Origin: Mactromeris polynyma
Lineage: Eukaryota; Mollusca; Bivalvia; Venerida; Mactridae
Length of the DNA: 64,000 nt
Direction: 5' to 3'
NCBI GenBank assembly: GCA_032209605.1
Contig: JASFXZ010000018.1
Coordinates: 3,289,904 to 3,353,903, forward strand
The notes under the pieces are model-generated. The model worked only from the letters and a program-made list of their open reading frames with translations, was not told the origin of the DNA and did no database searches. Made by a program: the position numbers and the translations under genes. Each line of letters opens with the position of its first letter. The first letter of the stretch is position 1. Shown in pieces: positions 47,323 through 58,762 of the stretch.

Positions 47323-48816
47323 GGTTTTGGAAATGGATCTGAATTACATTTTCTAAATGACATTTGTAAGACTCTTCATCCAATCTCTGACGATGGTAGC
47401 GATTGTAATGATGATGATGATGGTAGCGATGATAATGATTATGATGGTAGCGATGGAAATGATGATGATGGTTGCGATAGTAATGATGATGAAGGAAGCG
47501 ATGATAATGATGATGGTTGTAGCGATGATAATGATGGTACCAATGATAATGATGATGGTGGTAGCGATGGTGATGATGATGTTGGCGATGATAATGATGA
47601 TGATGGTAGCGATGTTAACGATAATGATGGTAGCGATGATAATGATGATGGTGGTAGCGATTCTTATGATTATGAAGGAAGTGATTATAATGATGATGAT
47701 GGCAGCGATGGTGATGATGGTGGTATAGATGATGATGATGATGGCGATGATAATGATGATGATGGTTGTGATGGTGATGATGGTGGTATCGATGATGATG
47801 GCGATGATGGTGGTAGCGATTGTAATGATGATGAGGGTAGTGATGGTAATGATGATGGTGGTAGCGATGATAACGATGATGGTGGTAGCGATGCTAATGC
47901 TGATGAAGGAAGCGATGATAATGATGATGGTTGTAGCGATGATAATGATGATGATGGTACCAATGATAATGATGATGGTGGTAGCGATGATGATGATGAT
48001 GTTGGCGATGATAATGATGATAAGGGAAGCGATGTTTACGATTATGATGGTAGCGATGATAATGATGATGTTGGTAGCGATTCTTATGATTATGAAGGAA
48101 GTGATTATAATGATGATGATGGTAGCGATGGTGATGATGGTGGTATCGATGATGATGATGATGATAATGATGATGATGGTAGCGATGGTAACGATGATGG
48201 TGGTAGCGATTGTAATGATGATGAGGGTAGCGATGGTAATGATTATGGTGGTAGCGATGATAACGATGATGGTGGTAGCGATGGTAATGATGATGATGGT
48301 AGCGATGATGATGATGGTAGCGATGATAATGATGATGGTGGTAGCGATGATGATGATGATGATGATGGTTGTAGCGATGGTAATGATGATGATGGTAGCG
48401 ATGCTGATGCTGATGGTGGTAGCGATGATAACGATGATGGTGGTAGCGATGGTAATGATGATTATGGTAGCGATGATGATGGTGGTAGCGATGATAATGA
48501 TGATGATGGTAGCGATGATAATGATGTTGGTGGTAGCGATGATGATGATGGTAGCGATGATAATGATGATGGTGGTAGCGATGGTGATGATGATGATGGT
48601 AGCGATGATAATGATGATGGTGGTAGAGATTGTAATGATGATGGTGGTAGCGATGGTGATGATGATGATGGTAGCGATGATAATGATGATGGTGGTAGAG
48701 ATTGTAATGATGATAATGGTAGCGATGGTAATGACTATGATGGTAGCGATGACCCATGGAAATATCAGAACCCCATTGGAAATATGCTTCAGTGCTTTAA
48801 TGGGTCATCCTATTGA
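47323..48816 (+). CDS. Possible Asp-rich acidic protein exon spanning a GAT-rich array (coding status uncertain)
   Basis: After a TGA at 47320-47322 the forward frame is open for 497 codons to TGA 48814-48816. It reads about 22 ordinary residues (GFGNGSELHFLNDICKTLHP) and then about 455 residues of Asp-dominated repeats such as GSDDNDDDGSDG, with Asn, Gly and Ser and occasional Cys/Tyr. Synonymous differences occur among units (GGT/GGC/GGA, AGC/AGT, GAA/GAG, GAT/GAC). The last 20 residues (from PWKYQ) come from an inserted retroelement at 48754. Highly acidic D/S/G proteins are known in mollusc shell matrices, which is why I list it. No start exon or convincing acceptor was found, and trinucleotide slippage alone would also keep the frame open. 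Confidence 0.3.
   Translation, partial: GFGNGSELHFLNDICKTLHPISDDGSDCNDDDDGSDDNDYDGSDGNDDDGCDSNDDEGSDDNDDGCSDDNDGTNDNDDGGSDGDDDVGDDNDDDGSDVNDNDGSDDNDDGGSDSYDYEGSDYNDDDGSDGDDGGIDDDDDGDDNDDDGCDGDDGGIDDDGDDGGSDCNDDEGSDGNDDGGSDDNDDGGSDANADEGSDDNDDGCSDDNDDDGTNDNDDGGSDDDDDVGDDNDDKGSDVYDYDGSDDNDDVGSDSYDYEGSDYNDDDGSDGDDGGIDDDDDDNDDDGSDGNDDGGSDCNDDEGSDGNDYGGSDDNDDGGSDGNDDDGSDDDDGSDDNDDGGSDDDDDDDGCSDGNDDDGSDADADGGSDDNDDGGSDGNDDYGSDDDGGSDDNDDDGSDDNDVGGSDDDDGSDDNDDGGSDGDDDDGSDDNDDGGRDCNDDGGSDGDDDDGSDDNDDGGRDCNDDNGSDGNDYDGSDDPWKYQNPIGNMLQCFNGSSY
47390..48753. repeat. GAT/GGT/AGC-rich complex tandem array, 1.36 kb
   Basis: Imperfect units such as GGTAGCGATGATAATGATGA(T) of 12 to 24 bp, all multiples of three, fill the interval. 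Besides the Asp-rich frame, a Met/Val frame and a minus-strand His/Tyr frame are nearly open. The array resumes for about 60 bp after the retroelement inserted at 48754-49126. Confidence 0.95.
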
Positions 48817-49126
48817 ATATACAATTCAATTTTGGCTAATTGCTCATTTCAAGCTTCTACATATAATATCTTACTTGTGTTTCTGTGATTTAAGTTCATG
48901 AACAATTACCAATACCTCCTTATTATGTTTATATAAATTGTTGTTATAGAAAAAGTCACCATGAATTGTAATTATTATTTGTACTGAATCTGTGATATCA
49001 TGTACAATATTTGCTCAATAGATATACAACAACTGAGTTAACTATATGTTAATGTAAGTTTAAACAAAATGTCTGTATTTTAATTGCATATGTGTATGTT
49101 ACCTGGAATAAAATCAATCAATCAAT
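48754..49126 (+). mobile_element. Short retroelement insertion (5'-truncated non-LTR type) inside the GAT array
   Basis: The 373-bp non-repetitive segment starts CCATGGAAATATCAGAACCC and ends with CTGGAATAAAATCAATCAAT, an (AATC)n tail. GATGAC flanks it on both sides (48748-48753 and 49127-49132), and GAT-type array resumes beyond. This fits target-primed insertion with a 6-bp duplication. Confidence 0.65.
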
Positions 49127-49132
49127 GATGAC

Positions 49133-50064
49133 GAAGGTGTGGATGGTAATGATGACGGTATGAATACGTTGATGATGCTAGCGATGATGTCGTCAATTTG
49201 GCCAAAATCGTTCCATTCGACGAACCTTAACATAACATGGCACCAATTCAGAACTCAGATCGCAAGTTTACGGAGTGACGTCCACGTGTACTTATAGTCG
49301 TAAGGTGATAATATTTGTTTTCAGTACAAAATTCCAGAGAGTTTAATTACCTTGTTTTGTTTTTATACATAACCCGGAACTTTATGCCGACGATTAAGTA
49401 GTTTTTTCATACAAACGATTCTCCGTACTCGATGTTTTTATACCCATCCCTGTATATTTAGTTTGATTTTCTTTACACCTCCCGCCTTGCTGATACAGAA
49501 TAATCAAGTTTTTGACTTACAAACAAACTCTCGATTTCACATATTTTGCCGTCTCTATACCTCTTGAGATTATAATAACCTTTTGCCATATCCGTCATCT
49601 TATCACAAAAGTAGTCGTATTTGTTTTATCATATATTTAAAAGCTTAGTCGTTAGCAACTGACACCAGGAAGCGGTATTTCAGCTTTTAAATAGACAAGA
49701 AATGATATGCATTGTACAATTATAATACTTAAGATGACAAAATGTCCGTCTGTAACCATTGTAAACATATATATACAAATGTATTTATAACTTTGACCAG
49801 TACATTAATCAATGGCAGGAATTAATTTGTCATGTCATATAGTTACTTAACCCCTGTTTGAAAGTACGCGTCTTGTTTATGAAAGTGACACGGTCATTTG
49901 ATATCATTGAACAACATGTTGCTTACATACTTTGACTTATAAACTTATAAGGATGACAAAAATTCATGTCCAATAAATGTAATTTCCGATTCTTAATCAA
50001 ATAATCATTGTAAACAGTTTACAGTTGAGGTTCACTTCGTTTTTCAAAAGTATTCGTGTAATGT
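49133..50064. other. End of the GAT array, then unannotated AT-rich sequence
   Basis: The first ~60 bp continue the GAT-type array. The rest shows no gene, RNA or repeat I can support. Confidence 0.4.
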
Positions 50065-52376
50065 ACGGTGGTCAGGTGACCAAAGTTCCTGAGTAGCAAA
50101 CCAGCACTAACACGTTTCTTCCACAAGCAACTGACAACTTTCCCCATGAATGGTGGACACGTGACCAAAGTTCCTGAGTAGCAAACCAGCACTAACACGT
50201 TTCTTCCACAAGCAACTCACAACTTCCCACATGAATGGTGGACACGTGACCAAAGTTCCTGAGTAGCAAACCAGCACTAACACGTTTCTTCCACAAGCAA
50301 CTGACAACTTCCCACATGAATGGTGGACACGTGACCAAAGTTCCTGAGTAGCAAACCAGCACTAACACGTTTCTTCCACAAGCAACTGACAACTTTCCCC
50401 ATGAATGGTGGACACGTGACCAAAGTTCCTGAGTAGCAAACCAGCACTAACACGTTTCTTCCACAAGCAACTGACAACTTCCCACATGAATGGTGGACAC
50501 GTGACCAAAGTTCCTGAGTAGCAAACCAGCACTAACACGTTTCTTCCACAAGCAACTGACAACTTCCCACATGAATGGTGGACACGTGACCAAAGTTCCT
50601 GAGTAGCAAACCAGCACTAACACGTTTCTTCCACAAGCAACTGACAACTTTCCCCATGAATGGTGGACACGTGACCAAAGTTCCTGAGTAGCAAACCAGC
50701 ACTAACACGTTTCTTCCACAAGCAACTGACAACTTCCCACATGAATGGTGGACACGTGACCAAAGTTCCTGAGTAGCAAACCAGCACTAACACGTTTCTT
50801 CCACAAGCAACTGACAACTTCCCACATGAATGGTGGACACGTGACTAAAGTTCCTGAGTAGCAAACCAGCACAAACACGTTTCTTCCACAAGCAACTGAC
50901 AAATTTCCCCATGAATGGTGGACACGTGACCAAAGTTCCTGAGTAGCAAACCAGCACTAACACGTTTCTTCCACAAGCAACTGACAACTTCCCACATGAA
51001 TGGTGGACACGTGACCAAAGTTCCTGAGTAGCAAACCAGCACTAACACGTTTCTTCCACAAGCAACTGACAACTTCCCACATGAATGGTGGACACGTGAC
51101 CAAAGTTCCTGAGTAGCAAACCAGCACTAACACGTTTCTTCCACAAGCAACTGACAACTTTCCCCATGAATGGTGGACACGTGACCAAAGTTCCTGAGTA
51201 GCAAACCAGCACTAACACGTTTCTTCCACAAGCAACTGACAACTTCCCACATGAATGGTGGACACGTGACCAAAGTTCCTGAGTAGCAAACCAGCACTAA
51301 CACGTTTCTTCCACAAGCAACTGACAACTTCCCACATGAATGGTGGACACGTGACCAAAGTTCCTGAGTAGCAAACCAGCACTAACACGTTTCTTCCACA
51401 AGCAACTGACAACTTTCCCCATGAATGGTGGACACGTGACCAAAGTTCCTGAGTAGCAAACCAGCACTAACACGTTTCTTCCACAAGCAACTGACAACTT
51501 CCCACATGAATGGTGGACACGTGACCAAAGTTCCTGAGTAGCAAACCAGCACTAACACGTTTCTTCCACAAGCAACTCACAACTTCCCACATGAATGGTG
51601 GACACGTGACCAAAGTTCCTGAGTAGCAAACCAGCACTAACACGTTTCTTCCACAAGCAACTGACAACTTTCCCCATGAATGGTGGACACGTGACCAAAG
51701 TTCCTGAGTAGCAAACCAGCACTAACACGTTTCTTCCACAAGCAACTGACAACTTTCCCCATGGATGGTGGACACGTGACCACAGTTCCTGAGTAGCAAA
51801 CCAGCACTAACACGTTTCTTCCACAAGCAACTGACAACTTTCCCCATGAATGGTGGACACGTGACCAAAGTTCCTGAGTAGCAAACCAGCACTAACACGT
51901 TTCTTCCACAAGCAACTGACAACTTTCCCCATGAATGGTGGACACGTGACCAAAGTTCCTGGGTAGCAAACCAGCACTAACACGTTTCTTCCACAAGCAA
52001 CTGACAACTTTCCCCATGAATGGTGGACACGTGACCAAAGTTCCTGAGTAGCAAACCAGCACTAACACGTTTCTTCCACAAGCAACTGACAACTTTCCCC
52101 ATGAATGGTGGACACGTGACCAAAGTTCCTGAGTAGCAAACCAGCACTAACACGTTTCTTCCACAAGCAACTGACAACTTCCCCCATGAATGGTGGACAC
52201 GTGACCAAAGTTCCTGAGTAGCAAACCAGCACTAACACGTTTCTTCCACAAGCAACTCACAACTTTCCCCATGAATGGTGGACACGTGACCAAAGTTCCT
52301 GAGTAGCAAACCAGCACTAACACGTTTCTTCCACAAGCAACTCACAACTTCCCCCATGAATGGTGGACACGTGACC
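50065..52376. repeat. 85-bp satellite, about 27 copies, partly as a 255-bp higher-order repeat
   Basis: Units TGGTGGACACGTGACCAAAG + TTCCTGAGTAGCAAACCAGC + ACTAACACGTTTCTTCCACA + AGCAACTGACAACTT + CCCACATGAA (or TCCCCATGAA) repeat every 85 bp. Up to about 51.67 kb the CCCAC and TCCCC versions alternate in a regular two-plus-one pattern. After that nearly every unit is the TCCCC type. Each unit contains a CACGTG E-box-like palindrome. The 66-codon minus-strand frames recurring every 85 bp are artefacts. Confidence 0.96.
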
Positions 52377-54741
52377 ATAGAGCTACATTTTGTATTATGA
52401 GCTTCAGTCAGATTGATCACAATAAATTCAGATTTATCATTTATATTTTAATCTGGATACATTTTCAATTGGCAATATTAAGTTTTTAATTATCATATTT
52501 ATCTAAATAATTTTCAGATCTGCGCTATTTTATATGAATTACGCGATTTTAGAAATAGCTTTGGCAGACAAATTTTGCTTTTTAAAGCTAATAAAAAAAC
52601 AATATTTGATCTTAATTTTGCTAAAATATTTCGCTATGTTCGACCAACAGGGAGGTGTAGTTTTTTTTCCAGACAGTAAATCTGTTGTCGTGAATCAGCA
52701 TTTAATTGACGGATAAAAAGAGCAAGTTTCTTGCGTGAATATATTAGATTAGAAAATCAACAGATAGTCTACAAATTCCAGCATATATTGACAATGACAA
52801 TATCTCATTGGACTGAGGCCAAACGTGTCTATATACACATTGATAAAGAATCAAATACACTTGTTTGGCTTTCATAGATCAGTTCAATTGTTTTTCGTAG
52901 GGGATACAATTTTCATCAAAACCGCATGATCTATCTAAGTCCTTTTTAGGATTAATCATTATCCTTTACTTAGCGGAGAAAAAAGAATACGCTCTTATCA
53001 AAAGTGCAAGCAAGGAAATATACAACCGTGTCTATATTAACTGGGTTACTCTCGGACGGCTTACACGAATTACTTAAAGTGCCTGTTGGCCACTTTTGCC
53101 CAAATAAATTAACACTTTTAATATTGAAGAATAATGATAACACAATAAGATCAGTAAGACTTATATTAACTTGAAGAGAATGAGTTTGTACTCAAAAACA
53201 CTAATGTCAAACATTCAGATTACATGAAACTGTAAATCGCCAATATTTCGCGCGACGCTTATTGAACGAATTATTCTGTATTTTTTGAGTCCGTAATATG
53301 CGATATTCACCAATTTTCACCGATATCACCTCGATATTTTCTGAAAATATCACATAATGTTCGTCAGCAGAAAGGTCCATAATTGTGTAAATATCACTAT
53401 GAGTATCAGACACGTACATTATGATGTTGTACATTGTACAGTTTGCCATAGACCACATACAACAAGCATGTCTGTAACATACACATGTACACATGAGCGA
53501 ATGTTTGTTTCAAAAAGGCACCCGAAAAGCCGGCAATACCACATGAAAGAACACTGTCCTCACCAAAAGCACAGGAAGGTATGGACTTTTATACATGGAC
53601 GTGAACAATTACAAAAGCACAAGAAACAAACACAAATGATGGATGCAAATAGTCAAGCTCTCTCATGTATCGGTCCATCGACTTTACCGCAATGGTTCCG
53701 GTGATAATACTGACCAGCTGTAAGAACATCTTATACAACATTGTCAGTAATAAAAACCATTAAAAAAAAGCCTTTACGGGATATATGAACGAAGTAATCC
53801 GTACATTGGGCAATTTCAATGCACGCTATACCTTATAACTTACATAATGAAAATTGTACTGATAATATCCTTCAAACATGCAACTTAACGCTTTGTTGAG
53901 AAATCCATGAATCATTCTTCCTTATTGTACTATATCATAGACATAACTGAAGATCATATATAGCTTTAATATGGCTCACAGAGGATAAATATGGTCTTAC
54001 AAGATTGTAGATTATCTGCATTTATCATCTAAATGTGCAGCTGTCGCAATGATACCGTCTTTTGTAATGCGTCATAGTTCGCCTGTTCCTTTGTCAATAA
54101 CGTGTTACTGGCTTGAAATGGTTAACTCTTTATGATAACATTCACTTCATCATCGTCCTAAATATGACCATTATCATCACCAGCAGGATTAACATCAGTA
54201 TAATAAGTAATGATTTACTTCTTGCTTTACGTGTTGGTGTTTGTATAGCAACTTTAATAGCTTGTCTGATGATAATACACATAATGGATTATGAATAATG
54301 GAGCTGTTTAAAAATGCAAAGATATGTCAATGTTCGGGCCAGTTTCATATAAAACACCCCTTTACGGCATACACACATATATAATGATATAATACATTAC
54401 ACCCCAAGTTTATCACTTGCACTTGTATACACTGACAGACGGTCAAATTATAGACACATAGAAAATAGACAGTTGATATATCTTTAGATATATTAAATGA
54501 TAGGATTAATACTTTGTTCGTTAAGCTGTAGTTTTCATGCTTTATTTTTTCAAATTATACATTTTCCTAAGTTTTTTCAAACGTTTTCATCGTAATATAA
54601 GAATATATCTTTCATACAGTCGGTGTGAGGTTTTTGGGTCGTTACACCAACGCATATTCCCCATTGTTTTACCAGGATTCATATTTGGCATTTAGTTAAA
54701 TATTAATAGCAGATAGTTATGTGCCCTTGCTTTAGATTATA
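52377..54741. other. Unannotated AT-rich stretch
   Basis: A minus-strand acceptor (GTGATATTTTCAG, ending near 53344) precedes a 43-codon frame ending at 53207, and a 115-codon plus-strand frame overlaps it. Neither is convincing. No repeats of note. Confidence 0.35.
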
Positions 54742-55110
54742 TTGTTGTATGTGGTTGTCCTGGTAATACGTCTTATAGTACTGCACATACAAGTACCGAA
54801 CTTGATATGTGGAAGTGGATACATAGCGAAGGATGCTGTATGTGGTTGTCCTGGTAATACGTCTTATAGTACTGCACATACAAGTACCGAACTTGATATG
54901 TGGAAGTGGTTACATAGAGAAGGATGCTGTATGTGGTTGTCCTGGTAATACGTCTTATAGTACTGCACATACAAGTATCGAACTTGATATGTGGAAGTGG
55001 ATACATAGAGAAGGATGCTGTATGTGGTTGTCCTGGTAATACGTCTTATAGTACTGCACATACAAGTACCGAACTTGATATGTGGAAGTGGATACATAGC
55101 GAAGGATGCT
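54742..55110. repeat. 91-bp tandem repeat, 4 copies
   Basis: Units with GTATGTGGTTGTCCTGGTAA, TACGTCTTATAGTACTGCAC and GAACTTGATATGTGGAAGTG repeat every 91 bp with a few substitutions (ATAGCGAAGG/ATAGAGAAGG). Confidence 0.95.
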
Positions 55111-55619
55111 GAGATATTGCAAACAAAGACTAGGTCAATGTGATCGGCATTACTGGTATAAATGTATAAGTCAAGAAATCACCGTACTTCGTTGGTCATA
55201 AAGAACGAACATTGTCACATTGCTTTATTTTTGACGACAAATGCGCTCACACGTAGATCGCCACCATTTATCGTTAATCTTGGAGATATTCAGTCGGGTT
55301 GTGACCATTACATCATAGGATGCAGCAGATGACTTCCGGTCAGCGATTTACGACCATGATACACCGTGTAGTTGTATATAAGTTAAAACATTAGGGATCA
55401 TGGTCTATAGTCGGTTCAAGATAATTGAGAAAATCGTTCATTGTGTACACGATGTCTATTGGTCAATATTTTCCACAACATGTTCTTATTGGTTGACCAC
55501 CTCCCAATTCGTTAACATTCGTTTTCTGGTAAATAGAAAATAGTTTAGTTTAGTTCAAAGGTCGTATTCTGTTCTGTTTTGTTTTGTACGATTAGCTTTC
55601 TTTCAGCCTGTCTGTCTGT

Positions 55620-57095
55620 ACAAGCGACGTTTTCGTCCATACAATCATTGGTTTAAGTTGATCAAGCTGAGTGCGGTAAATATGGAGTCAATGGAGACAA
55701 TTATTAAATGCAGAAAACTACAATTTCTTGGTCAATTGTGTCGGTTACCAGTGAAATATCTAGCTAAACGGGTAAGGGGTTCATACCAGACATTTATAGA
55801 TTGCTACAAAAGTACCACCTTAATGAAATCTTACAGAATGTTGTCGCTACTGGAGTATTTCCTGCCAAGTATGTATGGAAGCGATTGCTAGTTGATCATG
55901 TTATACGACCATCGAAGAAGAACATGGCGTACAATTTACACCACTATTCTGGTACAACTGAACAATTTATTACAGGAGACAGCCCGTGTTCACTCTGGTT
56001 AGCGCAATTAAGCTACCCAGAGTTACGTCCAATGTGTAAAACACTTATCGCGGTCATTGGGCGAAGTGTTTCTAGAAAGTACATTCAAAAGTGTCCAAAG
56101 TGTGAGTCACTATGTACTGATCTAAACGAACATGTTCTAAATATTTGCGGAAAATCACAATCTCTTCGCAATAGCTTATGGTCAAAATTAATTGAAGACT
56201 TTGGCATCGATTATTACATCAAGTGGCTTAGTGCGAATCAATTTGTTGAACTGTGCAACATAATACAGAATGAAATGTGTGATAACAGATATATATATCT
56301 GAGCTTGTTACATAAACTATTTCGTAGATGATATACTTATACCTCAAATTTGCATGGCATTTCTCATCTATTCTTTAGTTGAGCTATTGTGACATAAACA
56401 TAACTGTCTATACAATGTATTCTTGTATACATGTATGTAATTGAACGTATAATTCACTACGGATTAAAACTGTAACATTTTAACTCTTTAATGATTGCTT
56501 TGTGAAGTACTTTTTATCAATGTATTAAACCATCTTTGTTTCTAACACTTTTAACTTTCGACTTTCGTAAAAGTGTTGTCAATATTGAGTTTTCTACACA
56601 TTTATTCCATGATCATGATTTTGTTAAATGATCTTATCATTGTTTCAAATTACGTTCGTCTGATAGTTAATGCATTCTTACACTTTTAACTTTCGAATTT
56701 CGTTAAAGTGTTGTTAATATTGCATTCTCTGCACCATTTTTATCGGAGTTCTATTGCCCAAAGGAATCTCCTTCCGCGGAAGTATTTACCTTAGGGTTTA
56801 TATAGTGCAACTCATTTTACGTATGAAAATTATCTTCCATTGCTGTTATAATATATACATTATATTATACATGTATAAGTTTATATGTCAATTATCTGGG
56901 TTTTTTGGGGTTATAACTTGGCAGTATTATATTACATACATCTGTAAGAATCTTGCTTATATAGTATATGTCAGTACTTACATGTTAATTGTTTGTTTCT
57001 TTGCTGTAAAATGTTTACTTGCAACTGTATATAATGTAAATATGTTCTGCTCTCCTATATATGGAGGTTAATAAAATATCTATCTATACTATATA
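55620..57095 (+). mobile_element. 5'-truncated LINE with its 3' UTR and (ATCT)n tail
   Basis: A coding remnant of a reverse-transcriptase polyprotein tail (55658-56331) is followed by about 740 bp of non-coding sequence and the end GGTTAATAAAATATCTATCT + ATACTAT. Two related hairpin motifs lie in the 3' UTR at about 56545 and 56677. The 5' boundary is approximate and no target duplication was identified. Confidence 0.7.
55658..56331 (+). pseudogene. LINE ORF2 C-terminal region, frameshifted
   Basis: The first part (KCRKLQFLGQLCRLPVKYLAKRV) is in one frame and the rest (from LLQKYHLNEILQNVVATG) in another, so a slip lies near 55770-55800. The downstream part includes SPCSLWLAQLSYPELRPMC and a zinc-knuckle-like CPKCESLC..HVLNIC, then SLLHKLFRR and a stop. 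These are features of the region after the reverse transcriptase in several animal LINE clades. The polymerase and endonuclease domains are absent. Confidence 0.7.
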
Positions 57096-57148
57096 ATTAA
57101 TTTATTATTTTTATCACACGCATGTAGAAGAGATACATATACACTTAC

Positions 57149-57230
57149 ATTGAGATGTAAACCCGGAGACCAGTGTCCAGTTTGATAACCACGGGCATTT
57201 CTTTAACAAGTGAAACTACCTTTGCTTTCA
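57149..57230 (-). CDS. Orphan internal coding exon, minus strand, unknown protein
   Basis: A strong acceptor (CCGTTTCCCTCAG) ends at 57231 and a strong donor (GTAAGTGT) occupies 57141-57148. The 82-nt exon between is open in one frame only, reading KAKVVSLVKEMPVVIKLDTG + LRVYIS, with two bases before and two after the full codons. The alternating hydrophobic pattern suggests beta strands. I do not recognise it. Its entry phase would accept the donor of the exon at 62338-62565, giving an alternative 3' path to the terminal exon at 59286. The next exon was not found, and a LINE lies directly downstream. Confidence 0.55.
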
Positions 57231-58062
57231 CTGAGGGAAACGGAAATAACAGATATTAGTACTAGGTGTACATTTTTTGTGTAAAGAAATTATGTCTGAC
57301 AAAACAGAACCGTTGCTAAAACCTTTAAAATTGAGACATCAAATCATTTCCTTTGGGCAACTGTGCAATGTTTTATGCGTTATATAACCTGTATACTATG
57401 GATCTACTGAGGAATTATGTTGATTAAATAAAGCCAAATTCCATACTAAGCTTTGTTCCTAATACTTGCAAGGGAGAAATTTATAAATTAGCCCAAGAAC
57501 AAAGTCCACCCTCGGCGCGTGTGTATGCTTATGCGGGGAATACAATATTCAATGTTTGTTCGCCTACCTATATCTTTATCTACCATAATACGTTTGTTTC
57601 TGTAAATGTAATAACTATTAACATTTCATATTCAAACCGTCATTGTTTGTCCCTTTGCTTATTGATAAAATCCATTATCTTAAGGGGAAATTGTAAATAA
57701 TTCAATCTGTAAAATTTAGTTGACCATTAATATCTCTCGTAGTTTTATTTGATATTCAGGATATTTTAAAACACTTTCTATGTCAATGAAAATTGCATTT
57801 AATTGGATTCGCTGTTTTAAACACGAAATGAATATTATTTACTATCCATAACATTGATTACAAGTATATATTTATAGAGTTATCAAAATCTCGAAAATTT
57901 AAGTTTTCCGACGAGAAGTCACGAGACATTATTTTTGGAATATATTTCCAACGAAGCATGTTGGCGTCATTTGATATAATTAGACAACTAACTGATTCCG
58001 TCCGAAGTATAAATTTGTCATTTGAACAGAACAGAATTTATTTAAAGAAATATATAGCGTAA

Positions 58063-58070
58063 TATAAATA
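58063..58070 (+). promoter_or_regulatory. Candidate TATA box of the small secreted peptide gene
   Basis: TATAAATA lies 78 bp before the ATG at 58148, nearly the same spacing as for the Met-rich gene. Confidence 0.4.
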
Positions 58071-58147
58071 ACAAAATATTGTTTGAAAATATATTTGGCT
58101 TTGTGTGTACTTGAAGAAAAAAGGTAGAACAAATAGAACATATTGCG

Positions 58148-58679
58148 ATGGATTTATCGTCTAGTGGTCTAGTCAAACAGTTGACCATTCTGTTGGCAAT
58201 CTGTATGATAGTGTCTGGACAAGTTTACATAGATAATGAAGATAGTGATGTGCTCCTGGAATCTCAAGGTTTGTACAATGAGATTTTTAACACAGGTCTT
58301 ACAATCACTGCTTATATTTCATTAAAGAAATCATCAAACAAAGCATAAAATGATCAAAACCTTACAACACTGCACCTGTATTAAGCGTTAGTTTGTTAAA
58401 TTGTTTAAGATATATGTGAACAAAAATGTCCGTTAAAATTATTTAAAACTGAAAACGTTTTGTGTTCTTTGAGTGATAAAGACATTCGTATCAACTCATT
58501 TACAGAGAACAATCTTAGTCAATACGATGTATCTGTATGGCGATGGTTCCATAGTAAGGGACCAGTCGGTTTGTTTTAACTACCCAATCTTTTTTTCGGT
58601 TTAAATTTTCTATTTTAATTGGTTATGTTGAAGAGCAGTTTCATTGTCTGATATATTTTCATTTTCAGGTATTTACTGA
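58148..58679 (+). CDS. Candidate small secreted peptide, 59 residues, three exons
   Basis: Exon 1 (58148-58268) encodes MDLSSSGLVKQLTILLAICM + IVSG, a credible signal peptide, then the acidic QVYIDNEDSDVLLESQ. Its donor is GTTTGT. Exon 2 (58506-58553, 48 nt) follows acceptor CTCATTTACAG, encodes NNLSQYDVSVWRWFH and has donor GTAAGG. Exon 3 starts at 58669 after TTTTCATTTTCAG and reads Ser-Ile-Tyr-stop. All joints are phase 1, and AATAAA follows at 58757. The mature part would be about 35 residues, acidic then aromatic (VWRWF), with no dibasic site or amidation Gly. I know no family. An alternative last exon with a good acceptor at 61910 (KVTSAELLEA, stop) also fits the phase. Confidence 0.45.
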
Positions 58680-58756
58680 TTTGCGATTTTGCGTTTCGGT
58701 AGATTTGTAACTAAACTAGTTATTTAAAAATACATCTGATTGAGAATATAACTTTA

Positions 58757-58762
58757 AATAAA
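58757..58762 (+). terminator. Polyadenylation signal, small secreted peptide gene
   Basis: AATAAA 77 bp after the predicted stop codon at 58677-58679. Confidence 0.45.

Noticed and set aside
50107..52420. Series of 66-codon minus-strand frames every 85 bp
   Set aside because: The period is not a multiple of three and the same short peptide recurs in rotating frames, which is satellite structure and not a gene family.
53357..53704. 115-codon His/Cys-rich plus frame
   Set aside because: No splice borders, no regular zinc-finger spacing, and an equally plausible short frame overlaps on the other strand.
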